Assembly (NCBI GenBank): GCA_030526515.1 | Contig: JAUNCQ010000025.1 | Coordinates: 1-34,105, forward strand | Origin: Coriobacteriia bacterium | GTDB lineage: Bacteria > Actinomycetota > Coriobacteriia > Coriobacteriales > Eggerthellaceae | Reading direction: 5' to 3' | DNA length: 34,105 bases | In this document: one piece after another, positions 17,026 through 26,203 of the stretch | How the letters are laid out: every line of letters begins with the position of its first letter | How positions within the stretch are numbered: position 1 is the first letter of the stretch | Position numbers and translations under genes: made by a program | The notes under the pieces: model-generated | Database searches by the model: none | What the model was told of the DNA's origin: nothing | Seen by the model: only the letters and a program-made list of their open reading frames with translations

Positions 17026-17127
17026 GGGACCTCCTTGTTGGTAGTGCTGATCATGCATGCGCATAGTCTAGCGCAAGGGGGCGAAGCATGCGGTCAGAGA
17101 GGAGGGGGGAGGGGCGCGGACCCGCCG

Positions 17128-18063
17128 CTAGTCCTTCTGCGGGGCGGGGCGGGCCACCAGCACCATCATGACCACGATGGCCGCACAGCCCACCAGGTCC
17201 GCCGGGCTCACCACGGAGCCTAGCCACAGGCAGCTGATGGCCATGCCGGACACGGGCTCGAACACCGCCACCAGGCTGGCCTTCACGGGGCCGGCCTCCT
17301 TGACGCCCTGCAGGTAGACCACGTAGGCCACCACGGTGCCCACCAGCACCACGCCGGCGAACACCAGCCAGCCGTCCCAGGGCATGCGGGGCGCGGATTC
17401 CAGCGGGTGGGCGAAAGGCGCCAGCATGCAGGCCGCCAGCAGCATGGAGCTGCCGTTGGTGATGAAGCTGCCGTACTTGTCCAGCAGGCGGACGGGCAGG
17501 ATGTTGTAGCCGGCCAGGGCCACGCCGGCCGCCAGGCCCCAGGCCAGGCCCACGGCGCTGATGCCCAGGCCGCCCAGGTTGCCCTGGGTGGCAATGGCCG
17601 CGGTGCCGAACAGGGCCAGCAGCAGGGACGCCGCCTCGGTGCCGGTGGGCAGGCGCCGTCCGCGCACGCAGGTGAACAGCATGATCAGCACCAGGCCGGT
17701 TTCCTGCAGCAGCAGGGCGTTGCCGGCGCCCAGGTGCTGCACGGCGGACATGTAGGTGACTTGGATCATGACCACGCCGATCAGGGCAAAGGCCACCAGC
17801 TGCCCCAGCATGGGCAGGTCCTTGGGCAGTGCCATGAGCCGCTGCCGGTCGGTTGCGAAGGCGATCAGCAGGAACAACGGCCCCGATATTGCCGTGCGGG
17901 CAAAGGCCAGCCACACCACGTCCACCTGGTAGTTGGTGGTCAGGTAGCTCACGCAGGTGGCGGAAAAGCCCCAGCATACCGCGCCCAGCAGCGCCAGCAG
18001 CACGCCCCGCAGGCCGTGGGCGGGCTGCTGCGCGGTCGCGTCAGCGGTGGTGCTGGTTTCCAT
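17128..18063 (-). CDS. EamA/DMT family transporter, second copy
   Basis: A 311-aa membrane protein with about ten transmembrane helices in two EamA repeats, beginning GVLLALLGAVCWGFSATCVSYL after a short polar N-terminus. The second half includes PVKASLVAVFEPVSGMAISCLWLG, a typical EamA signature. The substrate is unknown. It shares the fold but little sequence with the permease at 7729-8604. The ribosome site AAGGAG stands six bases before the ATG. It is divergent from the purine nucleoside phosphorylase gene, with overlapping -10 boxes between them, and lies 102 bases upstream of the reductase on the same strand. Confidence 0.9.
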   Translation of the reverse strand: METSTTADATAQQPAHGLRGVLLALLGAVCWGFSATCVSYLTTNYQVDVVWLAFARTAISGPLFLLIAFATDRQRLMALPKDLPMLGQLVAFALIGVVMIQVTYMSAVQHLGAGNALLLQETGLVLIMLFTCVRGRRLPTGTEAASLLLALFGTAAIATQGNLGGLGISAVGLAWGLAAGVALAGYNILPVRLLDKYGSFITNGSSMLLAACMLAPFAHPLESAPRMPWDGWLVFAGVVLVGTVVAYVVYLQGVKEAGPVKASLVAVFEPVSGMAISCLWLGSVVSPADLVGCAAIVVMMVLVARPAPQKD

Positions 18064-18119
18064 GGGCGCTCCTTCGGCTCGGGGGCCGCAGGGCCCGCGT
18101 TGGGTTCTGAAGGCATACT

Positions 18120-18127
18120 AATATAGT
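18120..18127. promoter_or_regulatory. Overlapping divergent -10 boxes
   Basis: TATAGT (18122-18127) on the plus strand faces the phosphorylase, and TATATT on the minus strand (18125-18120) faces the EamA gene. The boxes overlap in one AT-rich spot in otherwise GC-rich DNA. No clear -35 is seen for either. Confidence 0.4.
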
Positions 18128-18204
18128 TCGGCCTGGTGCGGTACCATGGGAACCGTGCAACTAATGGCGAAACTTTCGCCCTGTGAATGAACGTAGGAGG
18201 GCAT

Positions 18205-19032
18205 ATGGAACAGCTCATCACCAGGGAAAACGTGGCAGAGGCCGTGCAGGCCATCCAGCAGAAGGCTCCGGGCTTCGTGCCCCAGGTGGCCATTGAGCTT
18301 GGCAGCGGCATGGGCGAAATGGCCGCCGGCATCCAGGACGCCGTAGTGATTCCCTACGAAGACGTGCCCCATATGGTGCCCTCCACGGTCCAGGGCCACG
18401 CCGGCCGGTTCATCCTGGGCACGCTTTCGGGCAAGCGGGTTATCTGCATGCAGGGCCGCCTGCACGCCTACGAGGGCAATTCCGCCCAGCAGATCGCGTT
18501 CCCGGTGTACGTCATGCGCGAGCTGGGCGCCCCGACCCTGGTGGTCACCAACGCCGCCGGCGGCATTGAGCCCAGCTACCAGGTGGGTGACGTGATGCTG
18601 ATCAGCGACCACATCAACCTGCAGGGCATGAACCCGGGCGTGGGCGTGGAAAACGGCTTCGGCCCCCGCTTCTACGACATGACCCACGCCTATGACCCCG
18701 AGCTGCGCAAGCTGGCCCGTGACGTGGCCCAGCGCCAGGGCCTGGGCGTGCACGAGGGCGTGTACATCGGCCTGCTGGGCCCCAGCTTCGAGACCCCGGC
18801 CGAGATCCGCGCCTTCGGCATTTGGGGCGCCCAGGCCGTGGGCATGAGCACGGTGCAGGAGGTCATAGCCGCCAACCAGCTGGGCGTGCGGGTGCTGGGC
18901 GTGAGCCTGATCAGCAACCCGGCGGCGGGCGTGTGCGACGAGCCCTTGAGCATCGACGACGTGATCAAGGCGGCCAACGTGGCGGCCGGCAACATCTGGC
19001 ACCTGATCGAGGGCGTGGTGGCGGAGCTTTAG
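18205..19032 (+). CDS. Purine nucleoside phosphorylase (trimeric class)
   Basis: A 275-aa cytosolic salvage enzyme that splits inosine or guanosine with phosphate to the base and ribose-1-phosphate. Family signatures are all visible: ELGSGMGE near the start, VQGHAGRFILG, MQGRLHAYEG, LVVTNAAGG, LLGPSFETPAEIRA, and GMSTVQEVIAA, where the usual MSTVPE proline is Gln. The C-terminal SLISNPAAG is also typical. I start at the ATG at 18205, six bases after AGGAGG; an ATG 18 bases upstream lacks this. The product is probably punA-like, but I cannot place it more precisely. LRR paralogue 2 follows after 104 bases. Confidence 0.93.
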   Translation: MEQLITRENVAEAVQAIQQKAPGFVPQVAIELGSGMGEMAAGIQDAVVIPYEDVPHMVPSTVQGHAGRFILGTLSGKRVICMQGRLHAYEGNSAQQIAFPVYVMRELGAPTLVVTNAAGGIEPSYQVGDVMLISDHINLQGMNPGVGVENGFGPRFYDMTHAYDPELRKLARDVAQRQGLGVHEGVYIGLLGPSFETPAEIRAFGIWGAQAVGMSTVQEVIAANQLGVRVLGVSLISNPAAGVCDEPLSIDDVIKAANVAAGNIWHLIEGVVAEL

Positions 19033-19054
19033 GGCCCCGCGAACCTTTGGAATT

Positions 19055-19136
19055 TCGGGGCGAAAGGGAGATCGGGCCTTCGTTTTCGTCCCCGTGAATC
19101 TGGGCGCTGCGGCGCTCGAGTAGGAAGGGGAGTTCG
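19055..19136 (+). repeat. Shared leader segment of LRR paralogue 2
   Basis: This is a near copy of 12491-12572, including GGGGCGAAAGGGAG, the partner arm TTTTCGTCCCC, GCGCTGCGGCG and GTAGGAAGGGGAG. A stem of two 5-bp parts with a one-base bulge can form, so it may also end the phosphorylase transcript. Confidence 0.7.
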
Positions 19137-22100
19137 ATGAGAGTAGCGAAGGCGGGCGCAAGCCTGCTGCTGGCAGGCGCCCTGGGCCTGTGCTGCGCCG
19201 GGGCGGCCGTGGCCGTCCAGCCGGGCGCGGCCCACGCCGCCACCAGCAAGGTCACGACGTCGGTGAAGACGTCGGTGACCAACAAGTCCAAGATCACCTT
19301 CAGCTTCACGGGCAAGCTGCAGTCGGTCTACGTGAACGGCCACAAGGTCGCGCCTAAGGTGAAGTGGAACGCCAAGAGGACCGGCGGCACGTTCACCTAC
19401 GCGTTCAAGTACCAGAAGAAGCACGTGTTCAAGGTCAAGGTGAAGGGCTGCAGCGCCAAGAAGATCACCCGCACCTACGACAAGACCAAGCCCACGGCGA
19501 CGTTCACCAAGTACGGCTCCACCGTGGTGGTGGGCTCCACGATCACCGCCAAGGACAAGAGCGGCATCCGCTCCATCACGGCCAACGGCACCCGGGTGCG
19601 CAACGGCTACCAGATCAAGAAGGGCGGCACCTACACGTTCAAGGTGACCGACAAGGCCGGCAACGTGCGCACCGCCAAGGTGACCGTGAAGTCCCCCATC
19701 TGGAAGACCCGCAGCGTGTCCGGCGGCGTTGAGGTCGCCGGCACCTCCACCCGCATCCTGGCGGCCTACATCCCGTCCACCGTGGACGGCAAGAAGGTCG
19801 TGGCCGTGGGAGCCAAGGCGTTCCGCGGCAAGCAGTACCTGCAGAAGGTAGTCGTCCCCGAGGGCGTGAAGTCCATTGACGCCAACGCCTTCGACGACTG
19901 CGTGCGCCTGACCAGCGTCACCCTGCCCAGCAGCCTGACCACGCTGGACAAGAACGCGTTCTTCTACTGCACGCGCCTGACCAGCATCAAGCTGCCCAGC
20001 CGCCTGAAGACCATCGGCTCCGGCGCCTTCTACGGCACCGCCCTGAAGACCGTTACCATCCCGAACTCCGTCACCAGCCTGGGCAAGTACGCGTTTTCGG
20101 CCTGCAAGGACCTGACCAGCGTCACCGTGGGCACCGGCATCACCAAGATTCCCGCCCGCTGCTTCAAGTACGACCAGCGCCTGAAGACCTGCAAGCTGCC
20201 CGACGGCATCACCGAGATCGGCAATCGCGCCTTCAGCCAGTGCATGGACCTGCGGGACCTGCACCTGACCTCTGCCCTGCAGACGGTGGGCGAATGCGCC
20301 TTCGCCAACTGCAGCAGCTTCAACAAGGTCACCCTGTATGCCCAGAACATCGGCGAGCGCGCCTTCGAGGGCTGCATGAACATCACCACCATGAAGCTGG
20401 TGGGCAAGAACGTGTCCGTGGGCAAGGGCGCCTTCACCTGCATGACCGCCGACAACGTGTACCTGGGCGCCGGCGTGACTGATTTCAGCGCCGTCAGCGT
20501 CATGTCCGACGGCGAGATCAAGGCCTACACCGTCAGCGCCACCAGCAAGCGCTTCTTCGCCAAGGACGGCGTGCTGTACAGCGCCGACGGCAAGACCCTG
20601 GTGTCCTACCCCCGCGCCCGTGACGGCCAGTCCTTCACGGTGCCGGCAAGCGTGACCGCCATCGGCGACCACGCCTTCGATTGCGCCAACCTGAACACCC
20701 TGCGCTTTGCCGAAGGCTCCCAGCTGACGAAGGTGGGCGCCTACGCTTTCGCCCAGCTTTCCATGGAAGACGGCTCTCTGGTGCTCCCCGCATCGGTTAA
20801 GACGGTGGGCGAAAGGGCCTTCAGCGAAGTCCGCGCCAAGACCGTCGACCTGAGCGCCACCGCCATCACCGAGCTGCCGGCGTATGCCTTCGAGGGCGCC
20901 AGCCTGAGCTCCCTGAGCCTGCAGGGCACCGGCATCACCTCCATTGGCGACTATGCCTTTGAGCGCCTGTCCGGCGTGGCCGAGCTGCGCCTTCCCGCGA
21001 CCCTGCAGTCGGTGGGCAAGGGCTTTGTCTGCGGCTCCAGCGTCAAGCGCTTCGCCCTGTCCGAGCCGGGCGCCCTGTGCGTGGAAGACGGCGTGCTGTA
21101 CAGCGCTGACAAGACCGAGCTGGTGTCCTATCCGGCCGGCTCCAACGAATGCTCCCCGGAGATTCCGGACACCGTGGTCCGCATTGCCCCCTACGCCTTC
21201 TACGGCACCAAGGGCATGGTCGTGCCCCTGTTGCCCGACGGCCTGCAGGAGATCGGCGACTACGCCTTCGTCCCGCAGCGCACCGACAACGCATCCAACG
21301 TGTTCTATCGCGTCGGCGACGCCGTGACCTCCGTGGGCAAGGGCGCCTTCGGCAACTCCCTGCGCAACGGCCGCATGGGCAAGCAGGTCGGCGTGGCGCT
21401 GATCTCCAAGAACCCCGTGGTCAAGGAGTACGCCCTGGCCGTGGAAAACGACGTGGCCTACGCCACCGGCACGCCGCGCCTGAGCCTGCAGACCTGCAAC
21501 CTGAACGTGGGCGAGACCCAGAAGGTCCGCGTGGTGAACGCGCCTGAGGGCTTCCGCTTCTTCAGCAGCGACCCCAGCGTCTGCACAGTTGACGCCCACA
21601 CCGGCCAGATCACCGCCGTGGGCTGGGGCCGTACCGCCGTGGTGGCGGCCATGGGCTACTACTACCTGCGCTGCACCGTGGAGGTGGGCGAAGGTGATGA
21701 GGGCGAAAACCTTGACGGCTCCGACTGGACGTCCGTGGACGAAGGCGTCAAGGGCTACCAGACGGTGTCCGAGTACAGCCTGAAGTCCTGGGAGAAGAAG
21801 TACTATGCGGGCAACTCGTCCGTGAGCTTCGCATCCAAGGACAACCCGGCCATCAACTGCTACACCGCCGAGCAGTACACCGCCATGAAGAGCGCCCTTG
21901 ACCCGGTGGGCTACCAGTCCAGCTCCGTCCAGAGAGAGTACGGCTCCGACCTGGAGGAGTACCTGGTCATTGCAGCTGACCTGAAGATGGAGCTGCTCCG
22001 CCACGACCTGCCCGTGAGCACCGTCCTGTACAGCGGCACCGGCGTGGTGACCCCGTACACGGGCGCTGGCGGCAGCCTGGCGGAGATGGAGGCGTCCGTG

Positions 22101-22406
22101 GGCCAGGTCCGCAAGAACCTGTGCATGACCAGCACCTCCCTTGACCACGGCACCGCCCTGAGCTTCTCGGGCGGCGGCACCGGCACGGTCATGCGCATCC
22201 TGGCCGACGCTCACTCCACCCCGGGCGGCTACGTGCGCAAGATGAGCGAGGTCTCCGGCGAATACGAGCTGCTGCTGTCCCACGACGTCAGCTACCAGGT
22301 CGTGGACTACGGCGTGTGCTGGGTCAACAGCAAGGACATCTTCGGCAAGAAGATCCAGGGCTACGAGCGCTACCTGGTTCTGAAGACCGTGGGCGTGGAA
22401 AAGTAA
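19137..22406 (+). CDS. Secreted BspA-like LRR protein with C-terminal ADP-ribosyltransferase-like domain, paralogue 2
   Basis: A 1089-aa exported protein with the same plan as the copy at 12573: signal peptide 1-34, Ig-like beta region, BspA repeats (about 190-760), a Big2-like domain (NVGETQKVRVVN) and an ADP-ribosyltransferase-like end. Motif residues are STS at 999-1001 and EYE at 1042-1044, with Ser966 in LYSGT at the expected Arg position. The first roughly 200 residues are almost identical to the other copies at DNA level, while the repeats differ more. A linker rich in Gly and Glu (GEGDEGENLDGSDW) separates the Big2-like domain from the last domain and is longer than in the sisters. 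The ribosome site is GGAAGGGGAG. Confidence 0.85.
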   Translation: MRVAKAGASLLLAGALGLCCAGAAVAVQPGAAHAATSKVTTSVKTSVTNKSKITFSFTGKLQSVYVNGHKVAPKVKWNAKRTGGTFTYAFKYQKKHVFKVKVKGCSAKKITRTYDKTKPTATFTKYGSTVVVGSTITAKDKSGIRSITANGTRVRNGYQIKKGGTYTFKVTDKAGNVRTAKVTVKSPIWKTRSVSGGVEVAGTSTRILAAYIPSTVDGKKVVAVGAKAFRGKQYLQKVVVPEGVKSIDANAFDDCVRLTSVTLPSSLTTLDKNAFFYCTRLTSIKLPSRLKTIGSGAFYGTALKTVTIPNSVTSLGKYAFSACKDLTSVTVGTGITKIPARCFKYDQRLKTCKLPDGITEIGNRAFSQCMDLRDLHLTSALQTVGECAFANCSSFNKVTLYAQNIGERAFEGCMNITTMKLVGKNVSVGKGAFTCMTADNVYLGAGVTDFSAVSVMSDGEIKAYTVSATSKRFFAKDGVLYSADGKTLVSYPRARDGQSFTVPASVTAIGDHAFDCANLNTLRFAEGSQLTKVGAYAFAQLSMEDGSLVLPASVKTVGERAFSEVRAKTVDLSATAITELPAYAFEGASLSSLSLQGTGITSIGDYAFERLSGVAELRLPATLQSVGKGFVCGSSVKRFALSEPGALCVEDGVLYSADKTELVSYPAGSNECSPEIPDTVVRIAPYAFYGTKGMVVPLLPDGLQEIGDYAFVPQRTDNASNVFYRVGDAVTSVGKGAFGNSLRNGRMGKQVGVALISKNPVVKEYALAVENDVAYATGTPRLSLQTCNLNVGETQKVRVVNAPEGFRFFSSDPSVCTVDAHTGQITAVGWGRTAVVAAMGYYYLRCTVEVGEGDEGENLDGSDWTSVDEGVKGYQTVSEYSLKSWEKKYYAGNSSVSFASKDNPAINCYTAEQYTAMKSALDPVGYQSSSVQREYGSDLEEYLVIAADLKMELLRHDLPVSTVLYSGTGVVTPYTGAGGSLAEMEASVGQVRKNLCMTSTSLDHGTALSFSGGGTGTVMRILADAHSTPGGYVRKMSEVSGEYELLLSHDVSYQVVDYGVCWVNSKDIFGKKIQGYERYLVLKTVGVEK

Positions 22407-22433
22407 ACTCTGGTATAAAAGAGTAGAATCGAA

Positions 22434-22480
22434 GGGGCGAAAAAGGCAGGTTAACCCTCCTTTTCGCCCCGATTTTTTTT
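22434..22480 (+). terminator. Intrinsic terminator of LRR paralogue 2
   Basis: GGGGCGAAAAAGG pairs with CCTTTTCGCCCC across a short interior and is followed by GATTTTTTTT. It lies only 35 bases before the ATG of paralogue 3. A TAGAAT box at 22424-22429 just upstream could make this hairpin the very 5' end of a message for paralogue 3. Confidence 0.9.
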
Positions 22481-22514
22481 GGCGCTGCGGCGTCATGGTA
22501 GGAAGGGGAGCTCC

Positions 22515-25500
22515 ATGAGAGTAGCAAGGGCGGGCGCGAGCCTGCTGCTGGCAGGCGCCCTGGGCCTGTGCTGCGCCGGGGCGGCCGTGGCCGTCCAGCC
22601 GGGCGCGGCCCACGCCGCCACCAGCAAGGTCACGGCCTCGGTGAAGACCGCCGTGACCAACAAGTCCAAGATCACCTTCAGCTTCACGGGCAAGCTGCAG
22701 TCGGTGACCGTCAACGGCCACAAGGTGAAGCCGAAGGTGAAGTGGAACGCCAAGAGGACGGCGGGTAAGTTCACCTACACGTTCAAGTACCAGAAGAAGC
22801 ACGTGTTCAAGGTCAAGGTGAAGGGCTACAGCGCCAAGAAGATCACCCGCACCTACGACAAGACCAAGCCCACGGTGACGTTCACCAAGTACGGAAGCTC
22901 CGTGGTGGTGGGCAGCACCGTGACGGCCAAGGACAAGAGCGGCATCCGCTCCATCACGGCCAACGGCACCCGGGTCCGCAACGGCTACATGATCAAGAAG
23001 GGCGGCACCTACACGTTCAAGGTGACCGACAAGGCCGGCAACGTGCGCACCGCCAAGGTGACCGTGGCCAAGCCGGTTTGGAAGACCAAGGCCGTGTCCG
23101 GCGGCGTGGAGGTGACCGGCACCTCGACGAAGATCCTGGCGGCTTTCGTCCCCTCGACCGTAGGCGGCCAGAAGGTCGTGGCCGTGGGAGCCAAGGCGTT
23201 CCGTGGCAAGCAGTACCTGAAGAAGGCCGTCATCCCCGAGGGCGTGAAGACCCTGGGGGAGGGCTGCTTCGACGAATGCGTGCGCCTGACCAGCGTCACC
23301 CTGCCCAGCAGCCTGACCACGGTGGGAAAGAGCGCGTTCTTCTACTGCACGCGCCTGACCAGCATCGCGCTGCCTAACCGCCTGAAGACCATCGGCGACG
23401 GTGCCTTCTTCGGCACCGCCCTGAAGACCGTGACCATCCCGAACTCCGTCACCAGCCTGGGCAAGTATGCGTTCTCCCACTGCGACATGCTGACCACGGT
23501 CGCCATGGGCTCCGGCATCACGAAGGTCCCGGCCCGCTGCTTCGCCCGCTCTTCTGCTTTGACGACCTGCAAGCTGCCCGCCGGCGTCACCGAGATCGGC
23601 GACCGCGCGTTCTACGGGTGCATCGGCCTGACGGGCATGAAGCTGCCGTCGACCCTGAAGACCGTGGGCGAGTACGCCTTCTACCAGTGCAGCTGCCTGA
23701 AGAACCTGACCGTGTACGCCCAGAAGATCGGCAAGCGCGCCTTTGCCGACTGCGCTGACATGGGAACCTTCAAGCTGGTGGGCAAGAACGTGCAGCTGGG
23801 CGAGGCGGTGCTGGGCGGGTCCTCCGCGAACACCGTGTACTTGGGTGCGGGCGTGTCTGACTTCGATGGTACTTCCATGGGTTCCAACGGCGCTGTGGGC
23901 GCCTATGCCCTTGACTCGGCCAACAAGGCCTATTCCGCCAAGGACGGCGTGCTGTACAGCGCTGACGGCAAGACCCTGGTGGCCTTCCCGGGAGGCGGAC
24001 GCCTGCGTACGTTCACCGTCCCCGCCGGCGTCACCGCCATTGGCCCCGGTGCCTTTGCGGGCGTCAGCATGGATACCCTTAAGTTCAGCAAGGGCTCCGA
24101 GCTGACCCAGCTGAGCAAGAACGCCTTCATGGGAATGGAAGTGGAGGGCGGCTCCCTGGAGCTCCCTGCGTCTCTGCGCACCGTGGGCGAGGGCGCCTTC
24201 CGTGAGGTCCGTGCCGCGGGCATCAGCCTGAACGACACTGCCGTCGCGGAGATTCCGACCCGCGCCTTCGCCGAGGCCAAGGTTGATGCGGTCCGCATTG
24301 AGGATGCGCCCATTACGTCCATCGGCGACTTTGCCTTCGAAGGCATCGACGGTGTGTCCGAGCTGCGTCTGCCCAAGACCCTGGCCCAGGTGGGCAAGGG
24401 CATTGTGGGCGAGTCCGGAATCAAGCGTTTCGTCCTGTCCGAGCCGGGTGCCCTGTGCGTGGAGGACGGCATCCTGTACAACGCTGACAAGACCGAGCTG
24501 ATCGCGTATCCGGCTGGCGCCAACGAGTGCCTGCCCCAGGTGGCCGACACCGTCACGAAGATCGGCCCCTACGCTTTCTACGGCACGCAGAACGTGATCC
24601 AGCCCCAGCTGCCGGAGGGCCTGCAGGAGATCGGCGAGTGCGCTTTCGTCCCCAGGAGCAATGAGGAAGTGGACACGATTCGCTATACCGTGGGCGAAAA
24701 CGTGACTGCCATTGGCAAGAACGCCTTCGGCTTCTACGTGAACGAAGGCCGTCTGGGTCGTCAGGTGGGCGTGCTGCTGGTTTCCAAGAACCAGGTGGCG
24801 CGCGACTTTGCCCTGGCGCCGGAAAACGATCTGGCCTTTGCGTCGGCCACGCCGCGCATGAACGTCCAGACCGTCAACATTGGGGTGGGCGAGACCCAGA
24901 AGGTCCGCGTGGCGAACGCCGAGGGCTTCCGCTTCTTCAGCAGCAACAAGAACGTCTGCACCGTTGACCCCGTCACTGGCGTGATCACCGGCGTGAGCGA
25001 TGGCCGCACCACTGTGGTCGCCGCCATGGGCTATTACTATCTGCGTTGCACGGTTGCCGTGAGCGGCGAGGAGAACGAGGACCCGCAGAAGTACGTCGAG
25101 GTCCAGAAGGACGAGGTGAAGTCCTGGGAGAGCAAGTACTACAAGGGCAACTCGTCCGTGAAGTTCAATGAGATCGACTGCCCGGCCATCCATTGCTACA
25201 CCACCGACGAGTACACCGCCATGAAGGCCGCCCTTGATCCCGAGGGACATGGCTCCAGCAGGGTTCGCGATAGCTATGGCGATGACCTGGAGGAGTATCT
25301 GGTGATCGCGGCTGACCTGAAGATGGAGCTGAAGCGCCATGACCTGCCCACTAGCACCGTGCTGTACAGCGGCATGAAGGATGCCAGCCAGTACACCGGT
25401 GCCGGCAACAGCTTGGCTGACATGGAGGCTTCCGTGGGTCGCGTCAGCAAGAACCCCTGCATGACCAGCACGTCCATTGACCATGCCGTGGCCCTGAACT

Positions 25501-25739
25501 TCTCGGGCGGCGGCACGGGCACGGTCGTGCGCATCCTGGCAGATGCCCACAAGACCCCGGGTGGCTACGTGAAGAAGATGAGCCAGTTCCCGGAGGAGTA
25601 CGAGCTGCTGCTGGCTCATGACGTGAGCTACCAGGTGGTGGACTACGGCGTGCGCTGGGTCGAGTTCGAGGGCCTGCATGACGGCATGCACAGCGGCTAC
25701 GAGCGCTACCTGGTCTTGAAGCTGGTGGACGCCAGCTAG
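22515..25739 (+). CDS. Secreted BspA-like LRR protein with C-terminal ADP-ribosyltransferase-like domain, paralogue 3
   Basis: A 1074-aa exported protein built like its two sisters: signal peptide 1-34, Ig-like domains, BspA-type repeats, a Big2-like domain (GVGETQKVRVAN) and a C-terminal transferase-like fold. STS is at 985-987, EYE at 1028-1030, and Ser952 (LYSGM) replaces the expected Arg. The ATG at 22515 follows GGAAGGGGAG and aligns exactly with the starts of the other two; an earlier in-frame ATG lies inside the shared leader. It is in tandem with paralogue 2, 108 bases after its stop, but separated from it by a strong terminator. Expression therefore probably depends on a promoter or on read-through at that point. 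Confidence 0.85.
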   Translation: MRVARAGASLLLAGALGLCCAGAAVAVQPGAAHAATSKVTASVKTAVTNKSKITFSFTGKLQSVTVNGHKVKPKVKWNAKRTAGKFTYTFKYQKKHVFKVKVKGYSAKKITRTYDKTKPTVTFTKYGSSVVVGSTVTAKDKSGIRSITANGTRVRNGYMIKKGGTYTFKVTDKAGNVRTAKVTVAKPVWKTKAVSGGVEVTGTSTKILAAFVPSTVGGQKVVAVGAKAFRGKQYLKKAVIPEGVKTLGEGCFDECVRLTSVTLPSSLTTVGKSAFFYCTRLTSIALPNRLKTIGDGAFFGTALKTVTIPNSVTSLGKYAFSHCDMLTTVAMGSGITKVPARCFARSSALTTCKLPAGVTEIGDRAFYGCIGLTGMKLPSTLKTVGEYAFYQCSCLKNLTVYAQKIGKRAFADCADMGTFKLVGKNVQLGEAVLGGSSANTVYLGAGVSDFDGTSMGSNGAVGAYALDSANKAYSAKDGVLYSADGKTLVAFPGGGRLRTFTVPAGVTAIGPGAFAGVSMDTLKFSKGSELTQLSKNAFMGMEVEGGSLELPASLRTVGEGAFREVRAAGISLNDTAVAEIPTRAFAEAKVDAVRIEDAPITSIGDFAFEGIDGVSELRLPKTLAQVGKGIVGESGIKRFVLSEPGALCVEDGILYNADKTELIAYPAGANECLPQVADTVTKIGPYAFYGTQNVIQPQLPEGLQEIGECAFVPRSNEEVDTIRYTVGENVTAIGKNAFGFYVNEGRLGRQVGVLLVSKNQVARDFALAPENDLAFASATPRMNVQTVNIGVGETQKVRVANAEGFRFFSSNKNVCTVDPVTGVITGVSDGRTTVVAAMGYYYLRCTVAVSGEENEDPQKYVEVQKDEVKSWESKYYKGNSSVKFNEIDCPAIHCYTTDEYTAMKAALDPEGHGSSRVRDSYGDDLEEYLVIAADLKMELKRHDLPTSTVLYSGMKDASQYTGAGNSLADMEASVGRVSKNPCMTSTSIDHAVALNFSGGGTGTVVRILADAHKTPGGYVKKMSQFPEEYELLLAHDVSYQVVDYGVRWVEFEGLHDGMHSGYERYLVLKLVDAS

Positions 25740-25795
25740 AGCACGCGCTGGGCGCGCGGATGCGGGATCCGATTGGGTCCTTCGAAGATGCTGCG

Positions 25796-25829
25796 GAAGG
25801 GCGGCGAGCGATTGGGCTCGCCGCCCTTC
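25796..25829 (+). terminator. Terminator of LRR paralogue 3
   Basis: A perfect 14-bp stem (25796-25809 with 25816-25829) with loop GATTGG is followed by the weak T-rich tail TTGCGTTT. Confidence 0.78.
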
Positions 25830-25915
25830 TTGCGTTTGGGTAGGGCATGGCGGCGCCGGGGCGTTGCAGCTGGGGCTTTCGCCCTGAGGTTTGCCGCCTT
25901 GCGTTCGGGGCGGGG

Positions 25916-26131
25916 TTAGTTTTCGTCCTCTTCCAGGGAGATGGCGCTGTAGGAGACGCCTTCGAGCAGGTCCACGGCCACGTTGCCCTCGGCCTCGGAG
26001 ACCGGCTGGATGACGACCCAGGGGCGGTTGTTCTTCAGGACGGTCACGGGCTGACCCAGTTGGTTCACCGCAGCGGTGATCTTGGAGAAGTTCTTCTTGG
26101 CCTCTGCCAGGCCGATTGTGTAGGTTGCCAC
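25916..26131 (-). CDS. Phd/YefM-type antitoxin
   Basis: A 71-aa protein starting at GTG with AAGGAG five bases upstream. The N-terminus TIGLAEAKKNFSKITAAVNQLGQPVTVLKNNRPWVVIQPV is the Phd/YefM DNA-binding fold, and the acidic C-terminus (SAISLEEDEN) is the usual toxin-neutralising tail. In classical modules a RelE- or Doc-type toxin follows the antitoxin on the same strand; none is present here, and the next gene on that strand is far away and convergent. The divergent neighbours share its promoter region, so they may be its partners. It probably represses its own promoter at the dyads in 26138-26197. Confidence 0.88.
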   Translation of the reverse strand: MATYTIGLAEAKKNFSKITAAVNQLGQPVTVLKNNRPWVVIQPVSEAEGNVAVDLLEGVSYSAISLEEDEN

Positions 26132-26137
26132 ACAAGT

Positions 26138-26197
26138 CTCCTTTTCTAATCGGAAATATGATACATATTATAGACCAACTTCGGACTAGAAAAGGAG
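26138..26197. promoter_or_regulatory. Divergent control region with nested inverted repeats
   Basis: CTCCTTTTCTA (26138-26148) is repeated inverted at 26187-26197, so each arm carries one of the two ribosome sites. Inside lies AATATG-ATA-CATATT (26155-26169), a candidate antitoxin operator. TATAAT on the minus strand (26172-26167) overlaps TATTAT on the plus strand (26166-26171). Confidence 0.65.
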
Positions 26198-26203
26198 TAG
26201 AAA

